Shown: positions 46,220 to 56,965 of the stretch, in pieces
Layout of the letters: each line of letters starts with the position of its first letter
Numbering within the stretch: the stretch's first letter is position 1
Assembly: GCA_022393335.1 (NCBI GenBank)
Contig: JAJEKB010021076.1
Span: 679,093-743,092 of the forward strand
Reading direction: 5' to 3'
DNA length: 64,000 bases
Source of the DNA: Macrotrachela quadricornifera
Taxonomy: Eukaryota > Rotifera > Eurotatoria > Philodinida > Philodinidae
The notes under the pieces: generated by a model
Told to the model about the DNA's origin: nothing
The model's input: the letters and a program-made list of their open reading frames with translations, nothing else
The model's database searches: none
Position numbers and translations under genes: made by a program

Positions 46220-46930
46220 TTTTGACTCCAGGTTTCGAGCTACTCAGACATGCTGGTGACTGGGTTTCACCAAACCATGTTCTTTTTATCCTAGGTTTCG
46301 GACCAATCAGAATTGTTGGGGACCGGGTTTCACTAGATCATGTTCGCTCGATTGAAGAAAGGTCATTGTAAAAACTAAAATGCGTTTGTTTTCTTGTATA
46401 AAACTCAGTGCAATTATGGTTTTTCGATCGCGGGTTATCGAGCAATCATACTGTTTCAGGCTGAAATCTAAATCTAGGGTTCTCGATCTCGGGTTTTTGA
46501 TCACTCAGATTCTTCCATACTAGAAATCCAACCGATTAGAAGCTGTGTTGAACAGGGAGCGGCTAGTCGTGAGTGGTGTCCTGTAGGGGCGCCGACGAAC
46601 GACTAGACGCTCATAGTTTCCTTGACTGAAGGAAGGGTGATATGAAAAAAACTAAAATGCGTTTGTCTGTGTTTGTCGCAGGGTTAAAGCTTAGCCAAAT
46701 GTTTTTGATATCGCACTTTGGTCCAATCAGTCTTTCATGCTGCAATTTGGGCCAATCAAACTCTTTCAGCCTCTAATTTCCATCAATCACTTTTTTTTTA
46801 CCGCGGGATTTCGAGCAATCGGATTCTTTTAGTCTCTAACTCACATCAATGACGTTTTTTCCACTTCGGGATTTCGACCAATCAGATTCTTTGGCACTCG
46901 GAAATTAAATAATCAGGATTGAGAGTGGTT
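46220..46930. repeat. Degenerate array of TTTCGAGCAATCAGATTCTTT-like units
   Basis: Units such as GGTTTCGGACCAATCAGAAT, GGGTTATCGAGCAATCATAC, GGATTTCGAGCAATCGGATT and GGATTTCGACCAATCAGATT recur at roughly 55-75-bp spacing (with one gap around the module at 46617). Most contain CAATCA or CCAATCA. No coding sense is visible. Confidence 0.5.
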
Positions 46931-47035
46931 TGTGTTAGTAAAAGTTCTGTATCATTATGTGTAGTTCGATCGTGAAGACAAAAAGTGCAGTACAACTAAA
47001 AGCAATCGATTTCTTAGGAAATCCTGCATATATGA

Positions 47036-47435
47036 NNNNNNNNNNNNNNNNNNNNNNNNNNNNNNNNNNNNNNNNNNNNNNNNNNNNNNNNNNNNNNNNN
47101 NNNNNNNNNNNNNNNNNNNNNNNNNNNNNNNNNNNNNNNNNNNNNNNNNNNNNNNNNNNNNNNNNNNNNNNNNNNNNNNNNNNNNNNNNNNNNNNNNNNN
47201 NNNNNNNNNNNNNNNNNNNNNNNNNNNNNNNNNNNNNNNNNNNNNNNNNNNNNNNNNNNNNNNNNNNNNNNNNNNNNNNNNNNNNNNNNNNNNNNNNNNN
47301 NNNNNNNNNNNNNNNNNNNNNNNNNNNNNNNNNNNNNNNNNNNNNNNNNNNNNNNNNNNNNNNNNNNNNNNNNNNNNNNNNNNNNNNNNNNNNNNNNNNN
47401 NNNNNNNNNNNNNNNNNNNNNNNNNNNNNNNNNNN
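47036..47435. other. Assembly gap of 400 N
   Basis: Exactly 400 undetermined bases. ORFs spanning the gap are artefacts. Confidence 0.99.
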
Positions 47436-48663
47436 TTTTACAAAGTTGGGTGTTAGTGGTGATAGCGTAAATTACTAATACCCTATTACGTGACATTCGT
47501 GGTAACGGTATGAACAGAATGGCAGCATATTGAAAACGTGCAGTTTTGTCTCAGATGCAAAATGGGGCTGGAGTCATTGTGTGATACTAGAAGTCAACTG
47601 ATGGGTGGATTCCATGACGATTTGACTAGTTTCTTGAAATAATTGAAACGTGCAAAAGGCAAATGACAACTATGAATTATCACTTGCTCAATGAAGTCTG
47701 GCCGGTGGAACTACTAGCTGTTCCTGTAATTGATCGCAAAAATTTTGCTTCAGTATAGACTCACATGGATCAGTTGTAAATTGATTCTTAGCAGTTTAAA
47801 CCAATGTCGTTACTATTAAATGATCGGGATCATACTAAGGAGCTAAGCCTAAAAAATGATGTGTTCTTTAAGCAAAATTTCTGTTTAATAAAGTGAGAAG
47901 TAATTGAGAGAGTTTTATATTCTTATGATTCTATATGGAATCAAGAGTTGAAATATCTAACATGATCGGACAAAGTTTACTTAAATGCAGCGATGTAATA
48001 TTTCTTTGAGAAAAGGGTCAACAAATCCACAGGTTGAGCGCTACCTTGTTGAATTTTATTCTGTAATGATAGTTTTAGAATAGTATAAAAATCTTAAGTG
48101 ATACTCGTGTCTCTACTTTGTGTTATGTAGAGAATGAAAATGAAAAGAAAATTGAGTAGGGAGAGACAATATAACTTTTCTTGATTCAGTCGAAGGTCAA
48201 GTGAGTCGAAGCGACGAACGTTACTTGTTTAATAATATGTTGATTATATCTACCTGTGTGTACATATCCACTTCCTTAAATTAAACGTTTTTATTATATT
48301 ATAGAATAAATCTGAAAGAATACTTCTATGTATCCGTAAACAATAGAGACACATCTATTGTTAATTAAATTTACTAAATATATTTGAGTCAAATGTATGT
48401 TTTCTCCTCATTCGAGATAGTCCTGCTGACTTCTATTATCTACTTGTAAATTTAAGAACTTTCTTATTAATTCTAGTTATGATTGATTCCCTTAAAAATG
48501 TTGATCGAGAGATATTTCAGATGAAAAAGTGTTTAGTAACTGACTGGAGGATTTCTCTAACGTATTTTTTCCACTCATCCAAGAAGTTCTATTTCTATTC
48601 ATCATTGATATACTTTGTAATTTGCTTCTCTAATTTAATTTTTCTTAGGAAATAATTAATCAA

Positions 48664-49332
48664 ATGGCACAACAAACAAACCTGCTAAAAAGAAGTCGCT
48701 TTGTGAACAATCATATTTCAGAAATACAACAATCTGACTGCAGTCAAATACTCTGTCGCAAAGGCCAATCCATTGTGTCATTAGAAGAGGCTGTAGAAAG
48801 GATAGTTCCATTCGTTCCTGAGGTAATGACTTATGTTAAAAAAGCTAAAGAATGCTGTAGACAAAATACGAAATTGACTGTAAACGAGTCGGCAGCAATC
48901 TTTCTGTACACAATGGACACATCTTTCTACGAGACTCTAAACAAGACACTTCGAGTTGAAAATCCCCATGCCTTAGAACCATGGTCAGCCTTTTTGCAAT
49001 TGTTCTCAACCGCTGTTCAGAAATTACCATCGGAACCGGAAACTGTGTGGCGAGGTGTTGCGAGTATTGATGGATCTGATTTCGTCGAAGGTGAAGTGCA
49101 TATTTGGCAGAGTATTAATTCATGTTCAAGACGTGCGAATGTTGCTGGATTCTTTGTTGGTCAGACAGGCATCTTATTTTGTATTAATACCATTCGTAGC
49201 AAAAATATTACGAGATATTCAGTCAACCAAGACGAGGACGAGGTCATTCTTATGCCAGGAACTCGGTTGTGCGTCAGATCCATAGCACAAGATCTTAATG
49301 GATTCTTCATTGTTCATTTGGAGGAATGGTAA
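48664..49332 (+). CDS. Arginine-type mono-ADP-ribosyltransferase, 222 aa
   Basis: A single open exon encodes a complete R-S-E class ADP-ribosyltransferase domain: VSLEEAVERIVPF (residues 38-50), LTVNESAAIFLYTM (71-84), ETLNKTLR (90-97), LEPWSAFLQLFSTAVQKLP (104-122), the NAD-binding Arg in VWRGV (R130), the SxS strand WQSINSCS (S153/S155), and the catalytic ExE loop E191-D-E193 in EDEVILMPGT. The family transfers ADP-ribose from NAD+ to arginine. The second glutamate plus the upstream one of ExE predicts arginine specificity. There is no signal peptide from the ATG at 48664, so the product should be cytosolic. A TTTTTCTTAG acceptor-like sequence lies 14 bp before the ATG, so a 5' leader intron is possible. 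AATAAA follows at about 49348. The domain fold is shared with bacterial toxins and vertebrate ecto-ARTs; bdelloids carry many such genes. Confidence 0.88.
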   Translation: MAQQTNLLKRSRFVNNHISEIQQSDCSQILCRKGQSIVSLEEAVERIVPFVPEVMTYVKKAKECCRQNTKLTVNESAAIFLYTMDTSFYETLNKTLRVENPHALEPWSAFLQLFSTAVQKLPSEPETVWRGVASIDGSDFVEGEVHIWQSINSCSRRANVAGFFVGQTGILFCINTIRSKNITRYSVNQDEDEVILMPGTRLCVRSIAQDLNGFFIVHLEEW

Positions 49333-49761
49333 AATTTTGTAATGATCAATAAACTGATGCGTCTATGATAAAATTATTTGAAAAATGTCAAGTTCTTCGT
49401 TATAGGAACAAATGAAACACACTAAGTGATATTTTTCCTTTGAAATTTTTCGAAATAGTCACTGGTGTGTTTCAGCAGTTAAATCTTTACTACGTTATCT
49501 ATCTCAAATGCTCTTCTATACATATGTCAGTTCACAAATTTTCCGCGGTAATATAGCCTTTAACTGTCTCGATGTAGCAACAACAATTAGAAAATTTCTG
49601 ATAAAAGGAGAAGCGGAATGCCATAGTAAATTCTGTTAATGCGAGCTCTCTATAGCAAGCGACATCAGTATCTGAAAAAGAGAAAAACGCTTTGACAAGA
49701 ACTTTTACTATACTCTAAGATTAGACTTTGTATTTGCTCGAAGTTCTATATGGAGTGAAAT

Positions 49762-51974
49762 ATGAATGCTGGAAATTGTAGTGTATTACTTTCATCGATT
49801 TCTTATCGTAAGTTCACACAACATTTATTCCAATTTTTTGACTACTCAGTTTTTCTCTTCGAAAGAGTTACTACGTCAACTATTAAGAGATATTTCAATC
49901 ATGTTCTAGTGATACAATAGATCAACTTGCAATTGATCTTCGTGATGATAATCTTCCTGGCGGAAATGATTGTGACAACCTTATTGGTATTAATAATAAT
50001 GTTCATCATGCTGTATGCGTAGTAGGTAAGCAATGGAATCAACGTATGATCAGTTTGCTTCTAATAATAATCGTTACAATTATTGTCATTTCGTCAATTT
50101 TCGTTTCAACGTCACTATTTGACTTGCCCAAAAAGCAACAAATAACATCGACAATTACAAGTACAATGTCCATGAATTCTATCAGTGATACCTCATCACC
50201 ATCATCAACGCATACTATCAGAGTTGATTCGTTATCAGTTACAGGTTAGCAAACTGATTATTTTTTTTAACATTCAAAAGGTTAGTGTTAAATTCATATT
50301 TGATAGATTGCGAATAATAACTCTATAAAGCATATCGGTGTTTTATTGATAACATAGACGCTAATATCTCAATCATTTCGAGTTAGAAGAAAACTACCTA
50401 TATTATATATCTCTTTTAAGGAACGATATTCTAAGCTGATAGTTTACCGTAGATATAACTCATCGAGCTCTACAAGATAAGATAATATTTGATAAAATTA
50501 AAAACCCTTGTATGTTTTGTCATGATTGAATCTCTATAGAAGAGGCCAACAAGAATCCAAACCAGCAATGATCAAGTACATAAAGAATCGAATACAATCT
50601 TTTGATATAATGAAAATCATTTTTTAATTTCAAAATTCTTACAATATATCCAGTGTAAATTTAGGAGCTGTCGACGCAAAGATCGGCGTCACTGATGCCA
50701 ATACCGATAGCACTGATTCAAACATAGAAGTCACCGGTTCAAGCAAAGATGTCATCAATTCAGACAGAGGTGAATTTCGGTTTCTGGATCCTATCCTTTC
50801 AGTCTAGGGAGAAGAAACTAAAACGATATTTCTATTTTCTGTAGTCACCGTCGTTCACTCTTACTCACATTTTCAAATTCTAAGATATCCAATTAGTTTA
50901 TGCATTTCAATTTCATAGAATTCAGTCACATATACCACTCCTATTACCCAACAGTCTTTCTGGATAAAATCATCTTTTGTTTTTTTGAAACTCTGTTCTC
51001 TCTGTCTTCTTATTGCGAAGTTTATCTTTCTTTGTTTTTAAGTACGACCACTACGAGCACCTGGTATTGATATTCCTCTGAATGCAAAATGGGCTCAAAA
51101 TGCTTATATTGTAGCTGGAGGAGGGACTCAATATGGTAGTGCATTAAATGATCTCTCTAGTCCGCGCGGCTTATATGTCGACGACGATGAAACAATTTAT
51201 GTTGCTGACTGCTATAATAACCGTATTATGGAATGGAAATCTGGTGCAATGAGTGGTCTAGTAGTTGCTGGTGGAAACGGACAAGGAAATGGAAGTAACC
51301 AGTTAAACCAACCATTAGATGTGATTGTCAACAAAGAGAGAGATAGTCTCATCATCTGTGATATGGGAAATGACAGGGTAGTTCTTTGGCCTCGTCAAAA
51401 TGGTACTAGTGGAGAAACAATCATCTCACACATCGATTGCGGCGGCTTGACAGTAGACGAGGATGGAAATCTATATGTTAGTAACAGAATAAAAAACGAA
51501 GTGAGACGATATCAGATTGGTGATACAGAAGGAACACTGGTTGCAGGTGGTAATGGAAAAGGAAATCGTACAGATCAATTGGACCTTCCCCAACACGTAT
51601 TTGTCGATCGAGATCATACAGTATACGTGTCTGATTGGTCTAATCATCGTGTGATGAAATGGGGAAAAGGTGCAACACAAGGCATTATTGTAGCCGGCGG
51701 TCAATGGATAAAACATGAAGTTCCTCAGTTGAGTATGCCTGGAGGAGTGGTTGTTGATCAACGGGGTAGTGTCTATGTGGTTGAAGGGGGCTATTATAGA
51801 ATTACGCGTTGGCCAAAAGGAGCCACACAGGGAACTGTCGTTGCTGGTGGAGATAGTTATGGAGTACAGGCGATCCAATTAATATCTCCCTGTGGTCTAT
51901 CATTTGATCGACTTGGTAATCTTTATGTCGCCGATCAATACAATTGTCGAGTACTAAAATATAATATCGAATAG
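49762..51974 (+). CDS. Type II membrane protein with extracellular NHL beta-propeller, about 479 aa, 4 exons
   Basis: Joining 49762-49807, 49888-50244, 50665-50769 and 51043-51974 (all GT-AG) gives one frame of 479 codons. Residues 1-68 are hydrophilic with several Cys; residues 69-89 (MISLLLIIIVTIIVISSIFVS) form one membrane helix without a cleavable signal; residues 95-165 are a Ser/Thr/Asp-rich stalk. From about residue 175 there are about six NHL repeats, each with a G/S-LYVDxxxxIYVADxxNNRIMEW-type strand pair and a GLVVAGGNGxGNxxxQLxxP linker, ending at LYVADQYNCRVLKYNIE. NHL propellers bind proteins, RNA or peptides; no enzyme motif is visible. The first two exons are small or less certain; an alternative start is Met69 (50046), which would remove the cytoplasmic tail. 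A polyadenylation-like AATAAA lies at about 52030. Confidence 0.85.
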
Positions 51975-53488
51975 ATAATAAATTAATGATGCTTATTTGT
52001 TTACTGTGTGTTTGAAAATGATTTGCATGAAATAAAAGAATATTTATCCCACCATTCGCGCAATTAACAAATATATCATACATTCGTGCGTACTGCGAAT
52101 ATCTTGAGAGTGCGGATGTTTATTAGTTATATATATATAGCATATGCTACTTTTGATATAGTCATGAAAGACCGAAACAGAGAGAACCTTTCCTTTGGTC
52201 TCGCCTCGTGTAATTCGTAGAAGAACTATTTTATCTTATAATTAAATTTGTTTAATTACATATTTCAAAAAAACTCACGAAAAAGCGAAAAATACAGGAA
52301 AAAGGCACATTGTATATATTGTGACTAGTTTTTCGCTTTGTTATTCTCATTTGGACAAAAAATTAAAAAGTTACTAACAGTTAATTTTCGCTAGATGTGG
52401 ATATATCTGTTGATATTCTTTCCGGAATAGCAAAGAATTCGAATACTCTTTCCCTTTATCCATTTTAAAGCTGATGTATGTTTCGACTTCACCTTCAAAA
52501 GAGATTGTTGTAGAAGATGAAATTCTATAATACAGAAACATAAATCATTTAGGTTGGTATTCGTTAGTGACTTTAAACTTCTATAAATATTCCATAATTA
52601 AATCTTCGCACGGATAAATCCCCAAAAATAAGACTTTGCCCCGGCGTATCGCTTCAAAACCAGTTTTCGACAAAGTTCCATTTTTCTGCTCGATGATTCC
52701 CTGTGAAAACGCTACTATTGGATTTTCAGAATTAAATTCTTATGTACAGACTCATTGAACGATCAAAACCAAGCGCATGTTTACGATACGATGTTGGTCT
52801 TCAGTGATAAGTTTCTGCCTAGCAAACATATTTATTATGAGATTTACATCAGATTATCTACTATATGAAGAATTCTATGTGATGTTTGCGGCTTAAGATT
52901 CATATGTAACATTTCACTCATGGCTCAGACAACAGCATAGAAATTGCAATCATGTTCTTACCCGTCATCACACCATGTGTTATTTGCAACCAATCTCATT
53001 GTATAGTTTTTTTTCTTGTTGTATGTCTTTCTATCTAAAAAAAATCTCGTCAAGTTAAACTTATCTTATTTTTGTTTAACGAAAAGAGTGTAAATTTTTG
53101 ATCATTGGAGTAATGGGAATCTAGTGCATATAGCGACATTTGTGGAAGAAGGTGATTACAACGATGACGATGAAGATGTAGTCAAAGGGGAGCATAGAAC
53201 AAGTTTTTATATTATTTTTGATGGTAATAAAAAGTTTTTTTTTGTTCTTTCTTTTTTGTATTGAGTTAGTTTTAGATTGTGCAGCAGAAGTGACAAGATT
53301 AACTCATGGCTCGTACTTTGCTGCAATTCGTTCATTTTTCAATGTTATTTGAAATGCAGCCATCGTAATAGCTCAAGAATATTTGATATGTAGCAAATTG
53401 AATGCTGAGAAGTTCAAGCGGTTCGTTAAACCTCTGATGAATTTTTTGTAGTAGGAAACTGACGTATATAAATTATTTGTTGATCTGA
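51975..53488. other. Intergenic DNA; no gene recognised
   Basis: AT-rich. A short acidic reading (about 53122-53225, with GDYNDDDEDVV) could belong to the decayed Helitron downstream, but nothing else supports it. The minus ORF 51802-52083 is the shadow of the NHL gene end. Confidence 0.35.
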
Positions 53489-53800
53489 TTGTTTAAAAGT
53501 GTGAATAAAAGAAGAGCAGCTGAATATAACGCCGCTACTGACCTTCAAACCCTGACAAGTAAAGAAATCGAAGCAGCATTGGTTAGTGCAGCTAAACAGA
53601 CGTTCACTTCAATAACTAGTCCCCGAATTAATATGCCCATGAAGCAAATCAGAACGATAGGCGACAACGTTATGGGCTCTGCCTACTCTCGAACTGCTCT
53701 CCGGACACAAATTCATGCGCTTATATTCAACCAAGGTTTACCTAGCATTTTTAGGACAATAAATCCTGCCGACATTCACAGTCGTTTCGCTCTGTACTAA
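53489..53800 (+). pseudogene. Helitron Rep (Helitron-like N domain) fragment
   Basis: The 103-codon ORF ends with a stretch characteristic of the N-terminal part of Helitron replication initiator proteins: IGDNVMGSAYSRTALRTQIH, then FNQGLPSIFRTINPADIHSR. The TINPAD-like motif precedes the HUH-nuclease domain in the family. A stop follows at FALY and no HUH or helicase part is seen downstream, so it is a fragment. Upstream of residue 30 the sequence is alanine/threonine-rich and less distinctive. Helitrons are known in bdelloids. Confidence 0.7.
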
Positions 53801-54809
53801 ATAAATAGTGTTGATAAAAAAGATAAGAACAATAAAATACATTCTTAGTAGGAACATTTGCAATATGTTCTTCCAACAAACTTTCTAACGGAATAAAACG
53901 GGCGTCCATGTTATATCATAAATAGTACATGATTGTATATATCAATAGTGCGCCTTCAATGACTTCTTCATCACATATACGAAAAAATAAAAGATAGTTT
54001 TGTTTTAAATATACGTATGTTTGCATAAGTCGGCTTGTCCAAACGTAATGTTGTTACGTTTTTGACAAACCCTTGTCTAATTATCTCGAGTGTTTTAAGA
54101 GCCAGAAGATTCGTTCAAACGCCAATCGATGCAACTCGTCATCCTCTATTCACGATACAAAAATGGAAACTTTCGATTTAAAACTCACTCTTAAAAAGGA
54201 TTTCCTATCGCGTAACGCTGTTACAAAAAGAGACCCTAAGCTTAGAATGTTCTCATCGCATTCATAATTTCCGGTCAAAATTGCTACGCAAATGGGGTCG
54301 ATTTTCACGTCAAAATTCATCAATTGGTGTTAGATTTTGCCGAATAACTTGCTTCTTCGCATTGTCTGAAAATTACTTTTTCAATAGCGATCAAGTGAAA
54401 ATTTTCAACTTTTGAAGAAGGAATTATCTATTATGTATCTGTTGCGGTCGATGTACGTGGAGACAACTATGCTGCATTTTCGTTGCATACACATACATTT
54501 AATCACTTTTCTATGATCAACTAGCGTAAAAACCTAAACATTTCATTTCACATCATAGAAAATTCAGTTCGACATTTGTAACAATACAAAATTAGTAGAC
54601 TGATAAACTCAAACAGATGTTCCATTATCAACAGTCTTCAGTAACTAAAATCTGTCCAAATAATTTTCGCTTTACATTTCTACAAAATGATTTAAGATTT
54701 TAGTATTCAAAGATGATTATAAATGATATGAAGAAAAAAAAATTGTAAATGCTCTGAAAAAAATGAAGATATGCAGAAACACCCCGAAAAAATTCTGAAG
54801 ATTTCTAAA
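53801..54809. other. Intergenic DNA; no gene recognised
   Basis: No inverted repeat or motif stands out. The ORF at 54073-54267 has no recognisable feature. TTTCTAAA at 54802-54809 is the left target duplication of the adjacent foldback. Confidence 0.4.
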
Positions 54810-56648
54810 TAGGGATGCACCAATTCCAATTCCAGTCAATTCCAATTCCAATTCTTTACTTGGAATTGACTGGAATTGACTAGAATTGGAATTGGAATTG
54901 ACTGGAATTGACTGGAATTGGAATTGGAATTGACCGGAATTGACTGGAATTGGAATTGGAATTGACAAGAATTGACAAGAATTGATAGGAATTGACTGGA
55001 ATTGACCTGAAACTGACTAGAAATGGACTGAACTTGACTTCAGATTACATAAAATTGCTAGAATTGGTCTGAGATTTAGTAGACTTTCCCGAAAGTTGGC
55101 TGCAAATAGGGGTATCACTCTAACTTTAAGGGTAAATCCATGGGAAGACGACCACTTCTTGGAAGGAGTTTTTTTTCCACTTTTTTTAGCTCAACAAGTG
55201 TATGGTGATCAGAAAACATGTTTTATGAAAAAAAATACGGACTTGATTGAGGTTTTCATAGACCTGTATGTCACTCTTTAGGAACAACTATGTGTAAAAA
55301 ATGGGGATGCATAAGGTCACAATTCGGCCCATTGATATTTTCCCTTCGAAACCTTATTGAATTTTATATCAATAGAAAGAGCATATTGAGATGAGCATTT
55401 TGATACTAAATTTATGGTGTTTTGGTCGATTCTTGAAAGTGTACAACTATTAACAAAAGTACCCATTTTTGGTCATTTTTTGCACTTTTTTCATTAATTG
55501 TGAAGGTATTTTATCAGAAAATATAATTTTTGTATTCAAACAAATATCAGATTTGGAATCAGCATGAAAAACTGAGTCGAACTACATATAATTCAAGTCT
55601 TTTAAAGACTTTTCATTTTTTTCGAAAAATTCGCCCTACCCCCCTCCAGCGATACCCTCATAACACTTTCAAGAATCATCTCTTCTGAAAAGACTATACA
55701 TGCAGTACATTTGTAGGTATCTTTCTTTTATTAACATCATTAAGGTTGCAGCACTTTCCGCCACTAGTCAAATTGCTGCTAATGAGATACATCATATGAG
55801 GGGTGTTATGAAACTATCCCTGGAGGGGGGTAGGGCGAATTTTTCGAAAAAAATGAAAAGTCTTTAAAAGACTTGAATTATATGTAGTTCGACTCAGTTT
55901 TTCATGCTGATTCCAAATCTGATATTTGTTTGAATACAAAAATTATATTTTCTGATAAAATACCTTCACAATTAATGAAAAAAGTGCAAAAAATGACCAA
56001 AAATGGGTACTTTTGTTAATAGTTGTACACTTTCAAGAATCGACCAAAACACCATAAATTTAGTATCAAAATGCTCATCTCAATATGCTCTTTCTATTGA
56101 TATAAAATTCAATAAGGTTTCGAAGGGAAAATATCAATGGGCCGAATTGTGACCTTATGCATCCCCATTTTTTACACATAGTTGTTCCTAAAGAGTGACA
56201 TACAGGTCTATGAAAACCTCAATCAAGTCCGTATTTTTTTTCATAAAACATGTTTTCTGATCACCATACACTTGTTGAGCTAAAAAAAGTGGAAAAAAAA
56301 CTCCTTCCAAGAAGTGGTCGTCTTCCCATGGATTTACCCTTAAAGTTAGAGTGATACCCCTATTTGCAGCCAACTTTCGGGAAAGTCTACTAAATCTCAG
56401 ACCAATTCTAGCAATTTTATGTAATCTGAAGTCAAGTTCAGTCCATTTCTAGTCAGTTTCAGGTCAATTCCAGTCAATTCCTATCAATTCTTGTCAATTC
56501 TTGTCAATTCCAATTCCAATTCCAGTCAATTCCGGTCAATTCCAATTCCAATTCCAGTCAATTCCAGTCAATTCCAATTCCAATTCTAGTCAATTCCAGT
56601 CAATTCTAGGAATTGGAATTGACTGGAATTGGAATTGGTGCATCCCTA
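54810..56648. mobile_element. hAT-type foldback, 1.84 kb, near-identical ~860-bp arms, 8-bp target duplication
   Basis: The ends are TAGGGATGCACC and its inverse GGTGCATCCCTA, flanked by TTTCTAAA on both sides (54802-54809 and 56649-56656), the length expected of hAT. Arms 54810-55672 and 55797-56648 are inverted copies. The 61-codon ORFs at 55096-55281 (+) and 56188-56373 (-) translate identically, so the arms have hardly diverged. The first ~150 bases of each arm are an array of TTCCAATTCCAGTCAA units, with different unit counts on the two sides (11-bp length difference). The ~125-bp centre (55673-55796) is unique. No transposase is encoded, so mobility would depend on one in trans. Confidence 0.9.
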
Positions 56649-56689
56649 TTTCTAAAAGCATTCAAATGTCTCCAGAATTTCAAAAAAAA

Positions 56690-56965
56690 GGTTTGTGGGA
56701 AAATATGAAATCTTGAGGGTTCAGTACCAAACCATTAACCTTTGCTACGAAACTCTAATAGTTTCGTATTTTCTCACGAAACCCGTTTTTGGCTGTACGG
56801 AACCTAAAAAAACCTTTTGTAAGAGATGGTTCTGCTCGCGGGTACTTCACAAAACTTTTAAAGGATCTATCGAACTTTTTATCCTTTTTTTGTTGAACTT
56901 TGGACACATCTGATTGCTTGTAGAAATCTACAGAATTTTTTCGGGGGTTCTGCAAACCTTCTTTT
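56690..56965. repeat. Short stretch of the GTTCCGTA / AACTTTTAAAGGATCT word family
   Basis: Words such as GGTTCAGTACCAAA, CTACGAAACT, TTTCGTA, TACGGAACCT, AACTTTTAAAGGATCT and ATCGAACTTTTTAT resemble the array at 6.7-7.9 kb. ORFs here (56695-56955) are by-products. Confidence 0.4.

Larger units (their letters stand above)
45951..48228. mobile_element. Insertion of 2.28 kb without target duplication, starting TCCCTCGACTGAAGG
   Basis: The left arm of the host element reads CATATTTAATAAT when inverted; here it is split CATAT | insertion | TTAATAAT, so the insertion lies between two T residues with no duplicated bases. The insertion starts TCCCTCGACTGAAGGGAGGG and has a second internal copy of this start module at about 46617-46690. 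It contains a CCAATCA-rich array, a 400-base gap, and a partly open degenerate stretch (47495-47900) that I cannot assign. T-T insertion without duplication is reported for Helentron-like rolling-circle elements; that class is only a guess. Confidence 0.6.
43963..48285. mobile_element. Long-TIR element (~300-bp arms) with two later insertions
   Basis: The left arm TTAAATTAAGGAAGTGGATA (43963) through the CCAAAGAGAGAAAGCAC-like text near 44755 and TTTCATTATTTT (44800) pairs with a right arm that runs 45715-45950 and resumes at 48229-48285. Removing the insertion 44245-44723 from the left and 45951-48228 from the right makes the two arms colinear. The left arm also has a ~60-bp partial duplication of GTACACACA (43985-44060). 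The interior (44806-45714) is AT-rich; a 72-codon minus ORF (45110-45328) is unassigned. Confidence 0.75.

Noticed and set aside
46957..47496. ORFs of 160-173 codons
   Set aside because: Produced by reading through 400 undetermined bases.
55096..56373. Identical 61-residue ORFs on opposite strands
   Set aside because: They are the same arm sequence read in mirror positions of the foldback. Identity reflects arm identity, not a conserved gene.
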